This document shows positions 1-6,903 of a stretch of DNA of 7,725 bases, piece by piece. The notes beneath the pieces were generated by a model. That model worked only from the letters and a program-made list of their open reading frames with translations, was not told where the DNA came from and did not search any database. This DNA comes from Candidatus Solincola jinzensis (GTDB lineage: Bacteria; Actinomycetota; Geothermincolia; Geothermincolales; RBG-13-55-18). Location: positions 1 to 7,725 of the forward strand of contig JACVJG010000112.1 of NCBI GenBank assembly GCA_015711875.1, read 5' to 3'. Within the stretch, counting starts at the first letter, position 1. Each line of letters opens with the position of its first letter. A program made the translations under genes and the position numbers.

Positions 1-1
1 C

Positions 2-505
2 AAAAGGCCCGACCTCATCATCGTCGACGGCGGGGAAGGACAGCTGTCCGCGGCGGTCAGAGCCCTGAAAAGGCACTCCTGCGAGGACATAGAGGTGGCC
101 TCTCTGGCCAAGCGCCTGGAGGAGATCCGCCTTCCAGGAAACCCCTCCAGGGTCATGCTGCCACGAGACGGCGAGGCCCTGCATCTCCTGCAGCGCATAC
201 GCGACGAGGCGCACCGCTATGCCCTCGACTACCACCGCCGCGAGCGTAGCCGCAGGGCAAGGGCTTCGATACTGGACGAGATCCCCGGCATCGGCGCCAA
301 GAGGAAAAGGGGCCTGCTGCGGCATTACGGCAGCGTTGCGGCTATAGCAGCCGCCCCCCTGCAGGAACTCGCCTCCCTCAGCTTCATGGACGTTCGCAGC
401 GCGGAAAACCTCTACCTGGCCCTGCATCCCCGGGAAGCCGGGAAGGCCGGCGGTGCCAGGGAAGGGAAGCCCCTTTCCCAGACGGCTCTTCGCAAAGGGG
501 GCTGA
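2..505 (+). CDS. uvrC: UvrABC system protein C, C-terminal part (partial, 5' end outside window)
   Basis: UvrC is the nuclease of bacterial nucleotide excision repair and cuts damaged DNA on both sides of the lesion after UvrB loading. The visible 167 residues read in frame from base 2 to a TGA at 503-505. They begin inside the RNase H-like 5'-incision domain: the stretch DLIIVDGGEGQL (about residues 4-15 of the fragment) carries an acidic catalytic Asp, and RIRDEAHRYA (about 66-73) carries the conserved His. A flexible link is followed by the helix-hairpin-helix DNA-binding tail, with LDEIPGIGAKRKRGLL near residues 91-106 and a second half-repeat after it. The last ~20 residues are a Gly/Lys/Arg-rich extension. 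The full protein is usually about 600 residues, so roughly a quarter is present. The next gene starts 1 nt after the stop, implying co-transcription. Identification is very secure. Confidence 0.96.
   Translation, partial: KRPDLIIVDGGEGQLSAAVRALKRHSCEDIEVASLAKRLEEIRLPGNPSRVMLPRDGEALHLLQRIRDEAHRYALDYHRRERSRRARASILDEIPGIGAKRKRGLLRHYGSVAAIAAAPLQELASLSFMDVRSAENLYLALHPREAGKAGGAREGKPLSQTALRKGG
493..500 (+). promoter_or_regulatory. Ribosome binding site that fixes the alkyltransferase start
   Basis: AAAGGGGG lies 6 nt before a GTG at 507. A longer reading frame opens at 453, but it would overlap uvrC by 53 nt, and its extra 18 residues do not look like the family. The purine run therefore favours the 507 start. 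Confidence 0.6.
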
Positions 506-506
506 T

Positions 507-1028
507 GTGGTTCCCCACCTTACCGTGCGCGAGAGGGTCACGCCCGTGGGCGGTCTTCGCATATATATCTTTAGGGGCAAGCCCCTGCAGGTGACCCTGG
601 GCGAAGAGGGTAACCTAGATGTGCCCCGTGCATTGAGACCTCCTGAACTGGTGGCCGAGATGGAGCGCTCGCTACAGCGCTACTTCGCGGGTAAAGACAT
701 AGAACGCGGCCTTTGTCTGCGCCTGCTAGAACTGCAAAGTCTCTCGACCTTCGAGAATGCTGTTTACCGCAGCGTGATCGACATCCCGCGCGGGTGCGTG
801 CTTTCCTACCGCGAGATCGCGGAGAGGGCGGGATATCCGCGAGCGGCGCGCGCGGTGGGAGCCGCCATGCGCAGGAACCGCTTTCCCATTTTTATCCCTT
901 GTCACCGCGTGATCAAGTCAGACGGATGCCTGGGAGGTTTCGGTGGGCGCGAACACATAAAGGCCAGGCTGCTGGAGGAAGAGGGGCTGGAGGTGATCGG
1001 AGGCCGCGTAGGCGCTCGGTCTATCTAG
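507..1028 (+). CDS. ogt: Methylated-DNA--protein-cysteine methyltransferase (O6-alkylguanine-DNA alkyltransferase)
   Basis: This suicide repair protein moves the alkyl group from O6-alkylguanine in DNA to its own cysteine. From the GTG at 507 it has 173 residues, a normal length for the Ogt/MGMT family. The N-terminal ~85 residues are the poorly conserved alpha/beta domain. The C-terminal domain has the typical pattern: VLSYREIAERAG, then the DNA-binding helix with AARAVG (the arginine finger), then the active site FIPCHRVI with nucleophile Cys132, then GGFGG and a terminal Leu/Glu-rich helix. The usual Asn-Pro before the active site is Asn-Arg here (NRFPIFIPCHRV). It follows uvrC by 1 nt and probably shares its transcript, pairing excision repair with direct reversal. 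Family assignment is secure. The choice between the symbols ogt and mgt is arbitrary, and the start could also be 453. Confidence 0.92.
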   Translation: MVPHLTVRERVTPVGGLRIYIFRGKPLQVTLGEEGNLDVPRALRPPELVAEMERSLQRYFAGKDIERGLCLRLLELQSLSTFENAVYRSVIDIPRGCVLSYREIAERAGYPRAARAVGAAMRRNRFPIFIPCHRVIKSDGCLGGFGGREHIKARLLEEEGLEVIGGRVGARSI

Positions 1029-1096
1029 GGAATCCAGGCGCGAAAACCTCCCTTCTTCTCGCCCGGCCCGCAGATAACGGATCGCCTTGAGAGTCC

Positions 1097-1125
1097 GTTA
1101 CACGGCTCTCGGCTGGCGCTATAAT
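1097..1125 (+). promoter_or_regulatory. Probable sigma-70-type promoter of rapZ-whiA
   Basis: A perfect -10 hexamer TATAAT (1120-1125) is preceded at a 17-nt spacing by GTTACA (1097-1102), four of six matches to TTGACA. Transcription would start near 1132, giving a leader of about 30 nt before the rapZ start. A 7-bp inverted repeat, TAACGGA (1075-1081) and TCCGTTA (1094-1100), overlaps the -35 element. Confidence 0.65.
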
Positions 1126-1148
1126 CATGTCAGAGCGATCATCGACAC

Positions 1149-1154
1149 AGGAGG
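1149..1154 (+). promoter_or_regulatory. Shine-Dalgarno site that points to a CTG start for rapZ
   Basis: AGGAGG lies 6 nt before CTG at 1161. The rapZ frame is open upstream only back to a TAA at 1122, with no ATG, GTG or TTG between that stop and the P-loop. The GTG at 1154 is in another frame, and the first in-frame ATG (1221) would remove the Walker A motif. Confidence 0.7.
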
Positions 1155-1160
1155 TGCAGT

Positions 1161-2018
1161 CTGGAGATAACCATCATCACCGGCCTCTCGGGCGCGGGGA
1201 AATCCATCGCCATCAAGAGCATGGAGGATCTGGGGTACTTCTGCGTGGACAACCTGCCGCCCTCGCTCCTGGTCAAGATGGTGGAGTTATGTTCGGGGGA
1301 GGGGTCCAACGTGGAGCACCTCGCGGCAGTGATCGACGTGCGAGGCGGGGAGTTCTTCGATGACCTCAGCGAGACCCTGGACGAGCTGGACCGCGGGGGA
1401 ATACCTTATCGCATCATCTTCCTGGAGGCAGACGACGAGGCTCTCTTGAAGCGCTTCAAGGAGACCAGGAGGTCACACCCCATCCACGCCACGGGGGGCA
1501 TTCTGGAAAGCATAACCAGAGAGCGCGAGCTCTTGCGTGGACTGCGTGGCCGCGCGGACATCGTCATCGATACCTCGGGGACTAACGTGCACCAGCTCCG
1601 CGAGCAGCTCATGGAGATGTACCGCGGCGAGGAGGGGTTGTCGCTTCCCGAGATAGCGCTGGTCTCCTTCGGGTACAAATACGGGCTTCCCCTGGACGCG
1701 GATATGGTTTTCGACCTCCGTTTCCTCCCCAACCCCTTCTGGATAGACGAACTGCGGGACCTGGACGGGAATGACCAGCGGGTGCGGGAATACGTCCTCG
1801 GCCAAGAGGATAGCCGCGAGTTCCTGAGCCGCGTGGAATCTCTCATCCTCTTCCTCAAGGACAGGTTCCTGCGCGAGGGAAGAAGGTATATAACCGTGGC
1901 CATGGGTTGCACCGGCGGCAGGCACCGCTCGGTGGTTTTCGTCAACGAGCTGGCGAAGCTTCTGGGAGGGAGTGGCTGGCGCGTCAGCGCGCGCCACCGC
2001 GACGTGCAGCGGGTATAG
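1161..2018 (+). CDS. rapZ: RNase adapter / nucleotide-binding protein RapZ (YvcJ family), CTG start
   Basis: RapZ/YvcJ proteins are cytoplasmic P-loop proteins. In enterobacteria RapZ binds small RNAs and presents them to RNase E to control glucosamine-6-phosphate synthase; the role in actinobacteria is less clear. Read from CTG at 1161 the protein has 285 residues, the family's normal length. Walker A is GLSGAGKS (residues 8-15), followed by the family signature GYFCVDNLPP (about 26-35) and a Walker B-like AVIDVR. The C-terminal domain has GCTGGRHRS (249-257) and ends with the conserved HRD near residue 280. An ATG at 1221 is in frame, but starting there would delete the P-loop, so it is rejected. 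The gene has its own promoter and runs straight into whiA, 4 nt downstream. The yvcK gene usually found next is missing. The function call is secure; the CTG start is inferred from the SD site and the domain boundary. Confidence 0.93.
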   Translation: MEITIITGLSGAGKSIAIKSMEDLGYFCVDNLPPSLLVKMVELCSGEGSNVEHLAAVIDVRGGEFFDDLSETLDELDRGGIPYRIIFLEADDEALLKRFKETRRSHPIHATGGILESITRERELLRGLRGRADIVIDTSGTNVHQLREQLMEMYRGEEGLSLPEIALVSFGYKYGLPLDADMVFDLRFLPNPFWIDELRDLDGNDQRVREYVLGQEDSREFLSRVESLILFLKDRFLREGRRYITVAMGCTGGRHRSVVFVNELAKLLGGSGWRVSARHRDVQRV

Positions 2019-2022
2019 GGTC

Positions 2023-2952
2023 ATGCCTTTTACCTCTGAGGTCAAAGACGAGCTCGCGCGGTTGAGGTCGCCGCGGCGTTGCTGCCGAATGGCCGAGCTT
2101 TCCGCTCTCCTGCGTCTGGAGGGTTCCCTGCACATACTGGGTCCGCACCGCGTGACCCTGCATACCGAGAGCGAAAACGCCGCGGTGGCCAGAAAGATGT
2201 TCTCACTTCTCAAGGAACTCTTCTCGCTTTACTCGGAGTTGCGGGTGGAAAAGGCACCCCGCCTCAAGGGCCATAACTGTTACTGCCTTTTCCTTGGTGA
2301 AGAGCCCCAGGTGGCACAGGTGCTCAACGAGCTCTCGCTTTTAGACGACGCCCTGCGTCCAGTGATGGGAGTTCCTTCCAGGCTGACCAGGCGTCCCTGC
2401 TGCGCTGCGGCCTACCTGCGGGGAGCATTCCTGGGAGGAGGTTACATCAGCAGACCGGATAGTCCAGCCCATCTGGAGATAAACGTACGCCATGCCGAGA
2501 TGGCCGAGGGGCTGGCGCGACTGGCCGAGCGCTGCGGGCTGAACATGCACGTGACCCGCAAGCGCGAGCTCTTTTGCGTGTACACCAAGAGCCGTCGCGA
2601 CATCTCCGACCTCCTGGCCTTCATGGGCGCCCACGGCGCGGTCATAAGGCTGGAGAGCGACGCGGTGCTCAGGGAGATGAGAGCGGGTGTCAACCGCCGC
2701 GTCAACAGCGAAACCGCCAACCTGGAACGGGCGGTGGATGCCGCCCAGAGGCAGTTGCGCGACATAAGGCGCATCGAGGAATCTCTGGGGCTCGAAAGCC
2801 TCCCGGCAGCCCTGCGAGAGGTGGCCATGAAACGCCTTGAGCATCCGGAGGCGAGCATGCAGGAGCTGGGCGCCTGCATGCAGCCGCCTTTGAGCAAGTC
2901 GGCGGTCCACCACCGTTTCCTGCGTATACGCGACATAGCTTCCTCGTTGTGA
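2023..2952 (+). CDS. whiA: DNA-binding protein WhiA (sporulation/cell-division regulator)
   Basis: WhiA is a transcription factor that works with WhiB to trigger sporulation septation in Streptomyces; in Bacillus it affects division and chromosome segregation. The 309 residues from ATG 2023 start MPFTSEVKDELAR, the usual WhiA N-terminus. CCRMAELSALLRLEG follows, then a degenerate LAGLIDADG homing-endonuclease fold with AYLRGAFLGGGYIS (about residues 129-142). The C-terminal part holds RRVNSETANLERAVDAA and a helix-turn-helix region (about 277-305, ASMQELG ... SKSAVHHRF) that supplies most DNA binding. A longer frame open from 1972 lies inside rapZ and adds only non-family residues, so it is rejected. 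There is no strong SD; with only 4 nt after the rapZ stop, translation is probably coupled. Identification is secure. Whether this organism sporulates cannot be read from the window. Confidence 0.95.
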   Translation: MPFTSEVKDELARLRSPRRCCRMAELSALLRLEGSLHILGPHRVTLHTESENAAVARKMFSLLKELFSLYSELRVEKAPRLKGHNCYCLFLGEEPQVAQVLNELSLLDDALRPVMGVPSRLTRRPCCAAAYLRGAFLGGGYISRPDSPAHLEINVRHAEMAEGLARLAERCGLNMHVTRKRELFCVYTKSRRDISDLLAFMGAHGAVIRLESDAVLREMRAGVNRRVNSETANLERAVDAAQRQLRDIRRIEESLGLESLPAALREVAMKRLEHPEASMQELGACMQPPLSKSAVHHRFLRIRDIASSL

Positions 2953-2978
2953 GTTCCGCGCGAGCCTATGCAACGAGG
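2942..2978. repeat. 8-bp inverted repeat across the whiA stop and gap promoter edge
   Basis: CCTCGTTG (2942-2949) and CAACGAGG (2971-2978) are perfect complements separated by 21 nt. The left arm is in the last whiA codons and the right arm touches the proposed gap -35. It has no T-run, so it is a poor intrinsic terminator. It could be a weak transcript end, an operator, or chance, since several 8-bp repeats at this spacing are expected in a window this size. Confidence 0.3.
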
Positions 2979-4065
<1,087 letters not shown>

Positions 4066-4076
4066 GGAACGCTGCC

Positions 4077-5273
4077 ATGGCCATAAAGAGCGTGCGCGAC
4101 CTGGAGGTCGCGGGAAAAAGGGTTCTGGTGAGGGTGGATTTCAACGTCCCCCTCGACGACTCCGGCGGCGTAAAGGACGACACACGCATCCGGGCCGCCC
4201 TCCCCACCCTGGAGCTTCTGCTTGAACGCGGCGCCTCCCTGGTGGTCATGTCCCACCTCGGCCGCCCCAAAGGCCAGGTGGTCGAATCGCTGCGTATGGA
4301 CAGTGTAGCGACCAGGTTGAGCGAGCTGTTGGGCGTCCCGGTGCGCAAGATCGACCAGGTGGCGGGAGAAGAAGCCGAAAAGGCCTGTGCCGACCTGGCG
4401 CCCGGTGAAGTGCTGATGCTGGAGAACCTGCGTTTTCATCCTGGGGAGGAGAAGAACGACCCTGAGCTCGCCTCCGCCTTGGCGAGGTTGGGCGACCTAT
4501 ACGTGAACGACGCCTTTGGAGCCGCTCACCGCGCCCACGCCTCGGTGGTGGGGGTGGCCGAACTGCTTCCTTCGGCGGCGGGACTGCTCATGGAAAAGGA
4601 GGTCGCCGTACTCCAGGGTTTGCTGCGCGATCCCGCGCGTCCCTTTGTGGCGGTTCTCGGCGGCAGCAAGGTATCCGATAAACTCAAGCTCCTGGGCAAT
4701 TTCCAGAAGCTAGTCGACAGCATGCTTATAGGCGGCGGCATGTGCTTCACCCTCCTCAAGGCCCAGGGATTGGAGATCGGCGCTTCACTTAGCGAGGATG
4801 AGCTGCTGGAGGAAGTCAAGGGACTGCTTGCGCACGCAGACGGCGGACGCGCATCCGTGGTGTTACCGCGTGACCTGGTGGTTGCGGAACGCTTTACCGA
4901 GGACGCTCTCAGCCGGGTGGTAGCAGTCGACGCCGTCCCTGCCGGCTGGATGGGCCTGGACATAGGCCCAGAGACGGTGGAGGAGTTCAGGCGCCATATA
5001 GCGGATGCTGCCACCATATTCTGGAATGGGCCCATGGGGGTGTTCGAGTGGGAACGCTTCCAGGAGGGGACGCGTGAGGTGGCCGAGGCCATCGCCTCCT
5101 CAGCGGCGGTGAAGGTCGCCGGCGGCGGGGACACCATCGCCGCCATCGAGAAATACGGTTTGCGTGAGTCATTCACCCACATATCCACCGGCGGCGGGGC
5201 TTCCATGGAGATGCTGGAGGGAAAGGTCCTGCCGGGAGTGGCAGTGCTGGAAAGCAGGGAGACTCAGGGGTGA
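4077..5273 (+). CDS. pgk: Phosphoglycerate kinase
   Basis: Phosphoglycerate kinase moves the acyl phosphate of 1,3-bisphosphoglycerate to ADP, making ATP and 3-phosphoglycerate, and uses the product of the gene just upstream. It has 398 residues, typical for bacterial monomeric PGK. The N-terminal substrate domain has VRVDFNVP (about 18-25), DTRIRA and SHLGRPKG (about 59-66). The nucleotide domain has LGGSKVSDK with Lys198, then FWNGPMGVFE, GGGDT (349-353) and HISTGGGASMEMLEGK at the C-terminus. The frame is open back to 3984 inside gap, but ATG 4077 starts the family-like MAIKSVRDLEVAGKRV and has AAGGA (4064-4068) 8 nt upstream. It lies 11 nt after gap; its stop overlaps or abuts the tpiA start, so the three genes are co-transcribed and probably translationally coupled. 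Confidence 0.97.
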   Translation: MAIKSVRDLEVAGKRVLVRVDFNVPLDDSGGVKDDTRIRAALPTLELLLERGASLVVMSHLGRPKGQVVESLRMDSVATRLSELLGVPVRKIDQVAGEEAEKACADLAPGEVLMLENLRFHPGEEKNDPELASALARLGDLYVNDAFGAAHRAHASVVGVAELLPSAAGLLMEKEVAVLQGLLRDPARPFVAVLGGSKVSDKLKLLGNFQKLVDSMLIGGGMCFTLLKAQGLEIGASLSEDELLEEVKGLLAHADGGRASVVLPRDLVVAERFTEDALSRVVAVDAVPAGWMGLDIGPETVEEFRRHIADAATIFWNGPMGVFEWERFQEGTREVAEAIASSAAVKVAGGGDTIAAIEKYGLRESFTHISTGGGASMEMLEGKVLPGVAVLESRETQG

Positions 5274-5278
5274 GCGAA

Positions 5279-6040
5279 ATGAGAACGCCTTTTATAGCGG
5301 GCAACTGGAAGATGTACAAGACCAACCCGGAGGCGGTGGAACTGGTACGGGATCTATCCTCGCTCCTCGCAGGCATAAAGGGGGTCGAGGTGGCTGTGTG
5401 TCCTCCCTTTACCTCCCTGAGCGAGGTGTCGCGCCTGCTCGAGGAAACGGGTTCTTATATAGCCCTAGGCGCACAGAACGTGTATCCGCGCAAGGAGGGA
5501 GCGTTCACAGGGGAGATATCCCCGCCCATGCTCAAGGCCCTTGGTGTCACCTTCGTCATAGTGGGCCATTCCGAGCGCCGCGAGATCCTGAAGGAGGACG
5601 ATGAGCTGGTGGCGTCCAAGGTACGCGCAGTGCTTGACGAAGGGATGACCCCCATCCTCTGTGTGGGAGAGACGCTTGGGGAGCGCGAGGCGGGAGGCGC
5701 CTTACGGAAGGTGGAAGCCCAGCTGGAAGCGGATCTGGCGAGCGTGGAGAAGGGAGAGGCGGAAGGAGTAATCGTGGCCTACGAACCCATATGGGCCATC
5801 GGCACCGGTAAGACGGCCACGCCAGAGGACGCGCAGGAGATGAACTCTTTTATACGCGGCCGGCTGGCGACCCGCTTCGGAGAGACGATAGCGGAATCCA
5901 TGCGCATACTTTACGGAGGGAGCGTAAAACCGGAAAACGCTTCCGACCTCATGGCCATGCCCGATATAGACGGCGCCCTGGTTGGAGGCGCCAGCCTGAA
6001 AGCACAGGATTTCGCGGCTATCGTACGCTCCGCCATCTGA
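5279..6040 (+). CDS. tpiA: Triosephosphate isomerase
   Basis: This enzyme interconverts dihydroxyacetone phosphate and glyceraldehyde 3-phosphate and so feeds the upstream gap step. From ATG 5279 it has 253 residues, the usual length for this TIM-barrel enzyme. Key sites are intact: GNWKM with Lys11, VGHSERR with electrophile His97, AYEPIWAIGTG with catalytic base Glu169 followed by the flexible loop, and the phosphate-binding YGGSVKPEN and GALVGGASL. Two starts are possible. ATG 5279 gives the family-like MRTPFIAGNWKM and has AGGGG at 8 nt. GTG 5270 adds three residues, has AGGGAG at 8 nt and overlaps the pgk stop by 4 nt. ATG is chosen on codon strength and family length. It is the last gene of the operon and is followed by a strong terminator. 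Confidence 0.96.
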   Translation: MRTPFIAGNWKMYKTNPEAVELVRDLSSLLAGIKGVEVAVCPPFTSLSEVSRLLEETGSYIALGAQNVYPRKEGAFTGEISPPMLKALGVTFVIVGHSERREILKEDDELVASKVRAVLDEGMTPILCVGETLGEREAGGALRKVEAQLEADLASVEKGEAEGVIVAYEPIWAIGTGKTATPEDAQEMNSFIRGRLATRFGETIAESMRILYGGSVKPENASDLMAMPDIDGALVGGASLKAQDFAAIVRSAI

Positions 6041-6047
6041 GCAAGCA

Positions 6048-6112
6048 GACAAGAGCGGCGGGGCTGCGTGTCCGCCACTGGCGCCTCGCCGCTCTTGTCG
6101 TTCCCTTTCATT
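6048..6112 (+). terminator. Intrinsic terminator of the gap-pgk-tpiA operon
   Basis: A perfect 13-bp inverted repeat, GACAAGAGCGGCG (6048-6060) with CGCCGCTCTTGTC (6087-6099), extends inward by one G-T and three G-C pairs to a 17-bp stem (6048-6064 with 6083-6099). The loop is 18 nt. The 3' side runs into a pyrimidine-rich tail with T clusters (6101-6112) rather than a pure T-run. It begins 8 nt after the tpiA stop and lies before the secG promoter, so it separates the two units. Confidence 0.85.
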
Positions 6113-6146
6113 AAACCTGCTGGTTAGCGTCAAGTCGCCTACCTTA

Positions 6147-6155
6147 TGTTATAAT
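6147..6155 (+). promoter_or_regulatory. Extended -10 promoter of secG
   Basis: TG, one base, then a perfect TATAAT (6150-6155) make an extended -10 element. No good -35 is visible at the right distance (GCGTCA at a 17-nt spacing is poor), which extended -10 promoters tolerate. Transcription would start near 6162, giving a leader of about 23 nt that holds the SD AGGAGG (6170-6175). Confidence 0.65.
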
Positions 6156-6184
6156 CTCACCCTGTAGAGAGGAGGTTGCAGGAA

Positions 6185-6421
6185 ATGGACGTGTTGAAGT
6201 ATATCATGCTGGTTTTCTTCTTTCTCTCCAGCATTTCCATGACCGTGTTCGTTCTCCTTCATTCAGGGCGCGGCGGGGGGATGTCCAGCCTCTTCGGCGG
6301 CGCCTCGGTAGGGGGTGCCGCGGGCACGCAGATCGTACAGAAAAACCTCGACCGCATCACCATCGCCAGTGCCGTGGTCTTCGTGGTCTCGACTTTGGTG
6401 CTCATCTTCATCTACAAATAG
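6185..6421 (+). CDS. secG: Preprotein translocase subunit SecG
   Basis: SecG is the small accessory membrane subunit of the SecYEG channel and aids SecA-driven export across the cytoplasmic membrane. The 78-residue protein has the family layout: a first membrane helix (about residues 4-25), a glycine-rich cytoplasmic loop with LLHSGRGGGMSSLFGGAS (about 24-41), the conserved QKNLDRITI (about 52-60), and a second membrane helix (about 58-76) ending in a Lys. ATG 6185 is chosen because AGGAGG lies 9 nt upstream; the frame also contains TTG at 6176, but that directly abuts the SD. SecG downstream of tpiA is a common actinobacterial arrangement. Here a terminator and its own promoter separate it from the glycolytic operon. 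No clear terminator follows; a TTTTT (6440-6444) after a C-run has only a weak stem before it. Confidence 0.93.
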   Translation: MDVLKYIMLVFFFLSSISMTVFVLLHSGRGGGMSSLFGGASVGGAAGTQIVQKNLDRITIASAVVFVVSTLVLIFIYK

Positions 6422-6508
6422 CGGGTCCCCTATGCCCCCTTTTTCTGACGGCCTTGCGCTTTCGCCATCCTCACTTTTTCCTCGCCCATACCTGCAGACC
6501 CTGGCGCG

Positions 6509-6572
6509 AAAAACCTCGAAGGCGGGAGTGATGGAAAGAGTTATTGCCTTTCGGTAGACGTCCCCGCCTTCG
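6509..6572 (-). terminator. Candidate intrinsic terminator reading on the minus strand
   Basis: On the minus strand the perfect 10-bp stem CGAAGGCGGG / CCCGCCTTCG (6572-6563 with 6526-6517) is followed after 3 nt by TTTTT (6513-6509). The 36-nt loop can form an inner GAAAG/CTTTC hairpin (6534-6538 with 6548-6552). On the plus strand there is no T-run after the stem, so the element makes sense only for leftward transcription from the intergenic region. The long loop weakens the call. Confidence 0.45.
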
Positions 6573-6747
6573 CAGTGAGTACCCGCCATTGCTGGAAAAC
6601 GAACCCAGCGCCACTCCCTCGCGCCTCGCGGCCATGGCCCCACGTGGGCTTCCCCGCTGGGAATGAGAGTTTGCCCAGCGTCAGCATCCCCATACGTCAA
6701 GACGGTCCGATAGGGAGAAATCCCTCCCGGGATTCTCCGTCCGCGAG

Positions 6748-6839
6748 CCGTTATCGCTCATCGGGCTTCCATGCCCGACTGGTTGAGTATAGGGCCAGGC
6801 TGAGATAGCGATCGCGATGGCCTTGCTGGCTCATAACGG
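6748..6839. other. Candidate branched RNA structure upstream of metK
   Basis: CCGTTAT (6748-6754) is complementary to ATAACGG (6833-6839). Inside, ATCGCT-CA (6753-6760) can pair with TG-AGAT-AGCGAT (6801-6812, 4-nt bulge), sharing two bases with the outer stem. That helix encloses a perfect TCGGGC/GCCCGA hairpin (6761-6778) and a short CTGG/CCAG stem (6779-6782 with 6795-6798). The nesting without crossing gives a three-way junction on paper. Either strand could form it. No known RNA family was recognised. Confidence 0.35.
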
Positions 6840-6856
6840 GAGAGGGCGGAAGCGTG

Positions 6857-6862
6857 TATAAT
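6857..6862 (+). promoter_or_regulatory. -10 element of the probable metK promoter
   Basis: A perfect TATAAT lies 62 nt before the metK start, predicting a leader of about 55 nt. No good -35 is visible (TAACGG at a 17-nt spacing). The same AT-rich spot also contains TATTAT on the minus strand (6863-6858), with TTTACG (6884-6879) 15 nt away, so it could fire in both directions. Confidence 0.5.
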
Positions 6863-6885
6863 AATGCGGTTGAGAGTCCGTAAAC

Positions 6886-6903
6886 GCGCCGCCGGCGCGG
6901 CGC
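6886..6903 (+). promoter_or_regulatory. GC-only hairpin in the metK leader
   Basis: GCGCCGC (6886-6892) and GCGGCGC (6897-6903) form a perfect 7-bp all-GC stem with a CGGC tetraloop. It sits between the predicted transcription start and the SD AGGAGG (6915-6920). It does not cover the SD and has no T-run, so it is not a terminator. It may affect leader stability or translation. Confidence 0.45.

Noticed and set aside
713..1090. 125-residue open frame on the plus strand inside the alkyltransferase gene
   Set aside because: It is in a different frame from a complete, well-conserved gene and has no family features.
1087..1098. 12-mer TTGAGAGTCCGT shared with 6870-6881 as a common regulatory box
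   Set aside because: About one or two shared 12-mers are expected by chance in a window this long, and the copies sit on opposite sides of their -10 elements. Kept only as a side note to the rapZ promoter finding.
1406..2213. Overlapping open frames of 179 and 246 residues on the minus strand opposite rapZ and whiA
   Set aside because: Antisense shadows of two clearly real genes; no start signal or family resemblance.
6263..6700. 145-residue open frame on the minus strand over secG and the intergenic region
   Set aside because: It is antisense to most of secG, has no recognisable family or convincing start, and its composition fits a shadow of GC-rich DNA.
6575..6808. 77-residue open frame on the plus strand between secG and metK
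   Set aside because: Arg/Pro/Ser-rich with no SD or family resemblance; it crosses several inverted repeats that better explain the region.
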